A stretch of 64,000 nt of DNA. It comes from Fontibacterium sp040404065 (GTDB lineage Bacteria > Pseudomonadota > Alphaproteobacteria > Pelagibacterales > Pelagibacteraceae). A model generated the notes under the pieces. The model was given only the letters and a program-made list of their open reading frames with translations. It did not search any database and had not been told where the DNA came from. Location of the stretch: NCBI GenBank assembly GCA_040404065.1, contig JBBAJM010000001.1; one strand, given 5' to 3'. A program made the translations under genes and the position numbers. Positions 61,317-64,000 of the stretch are shown here, piece after piece (the stretch's first letter is position 1; each line of letters starts with the position of its first letter).

Positions 61317-62673
61317 AATCAATATATTCGCCTATGTTAAACCTTTTCGTAACTCCAAAAGTTAAATACTTTTGTTTAGTGCTGTAGTTTTGTACTGTAG
61401 AATTTACATCATTAATTTTATAATCGCTATAGAAAAACCAATTGCCATCTTTATCTATATTATCAAATCCAGGGATAATATTATTAATTTGACCACTAAA
61501 AGATACATCATAAACGCGAGGTTTGTCAGTTCTTTCTATAGTTGAGTTAATATCTTCATCTATATGATGATAAGCATTATTTTCTCTATCTGCTTGAAAT
61601 TTAAGTATGCCGACAGGAAAAATATGACTGTATGAAACACTGATTCCTTTATTCGTATATGAGTTGAAAGAAGCTCCAGCTTCAACATCTTTAACGTAAA
61701 GTTTTACATTAAATAAATCTTTTGGAGTTAAAATAAAATCATTACCTAAATGCACTCCTTGAGTTTTATTACTTTTATAGTCTGCGTAGACTGCTAAGTC
61801 GGAAGGTTTTTGATTGTAATTGGTATGTGAAAGAACAAATCCATAATTAAGACTGTTTTGATTATTAAGAATATATTTATTATTCATTCCTACCAATTTT
61901 ATATTTAAGTCAGGTTGAGCTCTATAATTTTGTCTATTATAAGAAAAGTAAGGAAGCAAAATATTATTCCCCAAAGACTTACTGTAACTTAAAGTGCTTG
62001 AAGACAAGTCGTAATCATCATGAAAAGAATTTCTTTCAGTATTAAGCGTTAAAGAAGTATTTAAATTTATTGTAGTATTTTCATCAATATTATTTCCAAT
62101 AGTTAATGATGCTGTCTTCGCATAAGTCATATCTCTTCGAATGGTTCCATCGGCATTAGGATATTCGATATCAGCGTTATAAAAATATCCAGTTTTTGAT
62201 ATTGCCTCGATGTTGGAATTGTTTGTTTGGCTATAACCTAAATCAAGAAAAGAATACCATCCTTTATTAATTTTTTGTCCCAAAGCTAACTGTTGATCTT
62301 TATTATCTTTTGCTAACTGATCTCTTTTTTTTATTGTTTTGTCCAAATATTCTTTCATATCTGCTGAAAGATTAGGATTTTTTTTCATCTCCTCAATAAT
62401 TTCTAGAACTTTATCATTAGAATCTGTTTTAGTTAAAACGGATAATAAATATAATTTTAAATCTGTATTCTGCGGATATAATAAATTTAATCTTTCTAAC
62501 GCAGCAATTGTAGATTTAAGCTTACCCGCCTCTTCTTGTTGTTTTGCGTATTCTAAGTTTAACTTAAGATCGCCAGGGTTATTTAAAACTTGTTCAAGTG
62601 TTATTTCTGAATAAGCATTTCCATTAACTAGAAAAATTACTACAGAAACTATAAAAATTTTCAAAATATTCAT
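61297..62673 (-). CDS. TPR plus outer-membrane beta-barrel protein (Slam-like)
   Basis: 458 residues from the ATG at 62673. Signal peptide (IFIVSVVIFLVNGNAYS), then a TPR-like helical part (about residues 25-125: LEYAKQQEEAGKLKSTIAAL, LLYPQNTDLKLYLL), then about 330 residues of alternating beta strands ending in Phe, as for outer-membrane barrels. The layout and late motifs (GISVSYSHIFPVGILKF, R-x-D spacing, LTFGVTKRFNIG) resemble surface lipoprotein assembly modifiers (Slam, DUF560, type XI secretion). The overlap with the FecR gene shows tight coupling. A TATAAT box occurs upstream, within 62680-62807, without a good -35. Slam assignment is inference. Confidence 0.75.
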   Translation of the reverse strand: MNILKIFIVSVVIFLVNGNAYSEITLEQVLNNPGDLKLNLEYAKQQEEAGKLKSTIAALERLNLLYPQNTDLKLYLLSVLTKTDSNDKVLEIIEEMKKNPNLSADMKEYLDKTIKKRDQLAKDNKDQQLALGQKINKGWYSFLDLGYSQTNNSNIEAISKTGYFYNADIEYPNADGTIRRDMTYAKTASLTIGNNIDENTTINLNTSLTLNTERNSFHDDYDLSSSTLSYSKSLGNNILLPYFSYNRQNYRAQPDLNIKLVGMNNKYILNNQNSLNYGFVLSHTNYNQKPSDLAVYADYKSNKTQGVHLGNDFILTPKDLFNVKLYVKDVEAGASFNSYTNKGISVSYSHIFPVGILKFQADRENNAYHHIDEDINSTIERTDKPRVYDVSFSGQINNIIPGFDNIDKDGNWFFYSDYKINDVNSTVQNYSTKQKYLTFGVTKRFNIGEYIDYAQKSF

Positions 62674-62807
62674 TAGCAAATTAATACATTAATAAGACTT
62701 CTTTTTTATATGACGTTTTGTCTCCTTTAAAGAAAAATTTGATTAATTATAAAAATTAAATCTATTAAACTGCTAAATGAATCAAGGCTTTTTTAGAATA
62801 ATAACAA

Positions 62808-63362
62808 TTAAATTTTTTGAACCAATGTCTGCAAATCTTTTATTGCAAATTTTTTTTGATTATGCTGCCTTAATAAATAAGCAGGATGAAAAGTAGTTAA
62901 AATATTAAAATAGGAATTAATAATTTTTATAATTTTCCACTTACCCCTTACTTCGCTTAATGGACCTACATGATTTAACAAAGCTGTTGCTGCAGTGGCC
63001 CCGAGTAATAATATGCATTTTGGTTTTATAATTTCTATATGCTTAAATAATAGCTTTTTAAATTCATTAATTTCTTTAGGTGTAGGTTTTCTATTTTTAT
63101 CAGGTCTATAATTTACTACATTAGTTATATAAACTTTTGATCTATCTAAATTGACAGTTTCCAAAAGATTATCCAAAATTTTTCCTGCCCTACCAACAAA
63201 AGGTTTTTGCAATTTATCTTCTGTTCTTCCTGGCGCCTCCCCCACTATCATTACTTTTGCATCTTTATTTCCGTCTGAAAAAACTAAATTTTTTGCAGGA
63301 AAATTTTTATTGAGTTTTAAAATTAATTTTTTTAACTTGGATAATTCTTGATCTTTTTGCAT
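62808..63362 (-). CDS. Uracil-DNA glycosylase, type-4-like, without Fe-S cysteines
   Basis: 184 residues removing uracil from DNA. Motif 1 VGEAPGRTEDKLQKPFVGRAGKILDNLL and motif 2 FHPAYLLRQH place it in the family 4/5-like superfamily. The four cysteines that hold the 4Fe-4S cluster in family 4 are missing: no CxxC at the N-terminus and NVVNYRPDKNRKPTP instead of a KCRPP-type motif; the single Cys is in KPKCILLLG. Similar cysteine-poor forms are, as far as I recall, common in alphaproteobacteria. Start and upstream stop share a base (TAATG). Confidence 0.88.
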   Translation of the reverse strand: MQKDQELSKLKKLILKLNKNFPAKNLVFSDGNKDAKVMIVGEAPGRTEDKLQKPFVGRAGKILDNLLETVNLDRSKVYITNVVNYRPDKNRKPTPKEINEFKKLLFKHIEIIKPKCILLLGATAATALLNHVGPLSEVRGKWKIIKIINSYFNILTTFHPAYLLRQHNQKKFAIKDLQTLVQKI

Positions 63363-64000
63363 TATGAGTTTTTAATTTTTTTAATAATGCTTTCTAAAAT
63401 TTTCTTACAAGATTGAATTCTTTTTTTAGAGTAGCCTCTGATGACAAGAGCAACCCCTACTTTTCCCGATTGAAAAAATGGATAACTTCCGAGACTTAAA
63501 TCTTTAAATTTTTTTTGCAACAAGCCAAGCTCTTTTCCTATCTTACTCTCGGGTAAACCCGCCTGAACAGTTTCGCTATATACCTTCTGACCTCCGGCAA
63601 TTAATTGCTCTAATGAATACATCATTGATTGCAGAATAACTGGTACCCCGGGTAAAACAAAAACGTTCTTAATATAAAAACCAGGAGCAGAACTTGATGG
63701 ATTATAAATTAATCCGGCGCCCCTTGGCATCTTTGCCATTTTTTTTCTTGCTTCATTAAAATAAGAATTTTCATAGTGTCTTTCTAAGATTTCATAAGCC
63801 TCTTTGTTGTATTCGTATTTTTTTTTAAGCGCCTTCGAGATTGAAGAGGCTGTAATATCATCATGGGTTGGCCCGATACCACCCGTGGTAAACAAATAAT
63901 TGTATTTTTTTCTTAATAAATTTACTGAAGATATAATTGTATTCAAATCATCAGGAATAATTCTAACTTCTTTTAATTGAATTCCTCTTTCATTAAGCCA
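63362..64000 (-). CDS. CinA-like (MoaB/Mog-fold) protein, 3' part
   Basis: Frame stays open to the window edge, so the N-terminus is missing; 212 codons are visible. WLNERGIQLKEVRIIPDD followed by YLFTTGGIGPTHDDIT is the competence/damage-inducible CinA N-terminal (MoCF_biosynth) domain, and the C-terminal part SYPFFQSGKVGVALVIRG fits the second half of CinA-N. The C-terminal nicotinamide-nucleotide amidase domain is absent, as in the short alphaproteobacterial form, whose substrate is unsettled. Coupled to the glycosylase gene. Confidence 0.88.
   Translation of the reverse strand, partial: WLNERGIQLKEVRIIPDDLNTIISSVNLLRKKYNYLFTTGGIGPTHDDITASSISKALKKKYEYNKEAYEILERHYENSYFNEARKKMAKMPRGAGLIYNPSSSAPGFYIKNVFVLPGVPVILQSMMYSLEQLIAGGQKVYSETVQAGLPESKIGKELGLLQKKFKDLSLGSYPFFQSGKVGVALVIRGYSKKRIQSCKKILESIIKKIKNS

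Noticed and set aside
1..64000. CRISPR arrays, insertion sequences, prophage or attachment sites
   Set aside because: No repeat-spacer pattern, transposase or integrase reading frame, or terminal inverted repeats could be found in either strand.

Overview
The window is a very AT-rich, tightly packed stretch of bacterial chromosome. Genes commonly overlap or sit within a few bases of each other, and no gene-free gap exceeds about 200 bp. The gene set points to a streamlined alphaproteobacterium, most like the marine SAR11 (Pelagibacterales) or similar low-GC lineages. The reasons are: a pyrB-pyrC pair whose PyrC has the metal-ligand-less DMRVF motif; a tig-clpP-clpX-lon cluster; a tRNA-Tyr/Gly-tuf-tRNA-Trp-secE-nusG arrangement; a crcB-rlu pair after rplQ; and a ParE-type topoisomerase. 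The lineage call is inference; no 16S rRNA is present.

Layout. 1-6343 (+): the end of ruvX, pyrB, a pseudo-dihydroorotase pyrC, plsY, topA and a RidA-family gene. 6340-11380 (-): galU, ugd, clpS, clpA and a small unknown gene, probably one transcript. 11405-12834 (+): panC and lipB. 12813-43161 (-): about 30 kb of almost uninterrupted information-processing genes read leftward: tRNA-Tyr, tRNA-Gly, tuf, tRNA-Trp, secE, nusG, rplKAJL, rpoBC, then a promoter and rpsL, rpsG, fusA, the complete S10 and spc blocks, adk, a second promoter, rpsM, rpsK, rpoA, rplQ, crcB and a pseudouridine synthase. 43356-46526: rlmB, marC, a gamma-glutamylcyclotransferase-like gene, a TauE/SafE transporter and two tRNAs. 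46528-52618 (-): tRNA-Leu, trigger factor, clpP, clpX and lon, the last with a clear sigma-32-type heat-shock promoter. 52783-57869: nnrDE, glnA with a strong terminator, and parE. 57873-62673 (-): a TPR/outer-membrane beta-barrel protein, a secreted FecR-domain protein, a membrane CHASE2 protein, tRNA-Leu and a small secreted protein. 62808-64000 (-): a type-4-like uracil-DNA glycosylase without Fe-S cysteines, and the end of a CinA-like gene.

Most of the window is core biosynthesis, transcription, translation and proteolysis. The accessory part most likely to hold something new is the envelope trio at 58467-62673. A Slam-like (type XI secretion-like) TPR plus barrel protein sits directly before a signal-peptide protein with a FecR domain and a Gly/Thr/Ser-rich, possibly TbpB-like C-terminus, followed by a CHASE2 sensor that lacks the usual cyclase or kinase output domain. 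A recurring structural theme is gene starts with little or no leader: four coding sequences begin 6-13 nt after an encoded tRNA CCA end, and several operon promoters place the start codon a few bases past the -10 box.
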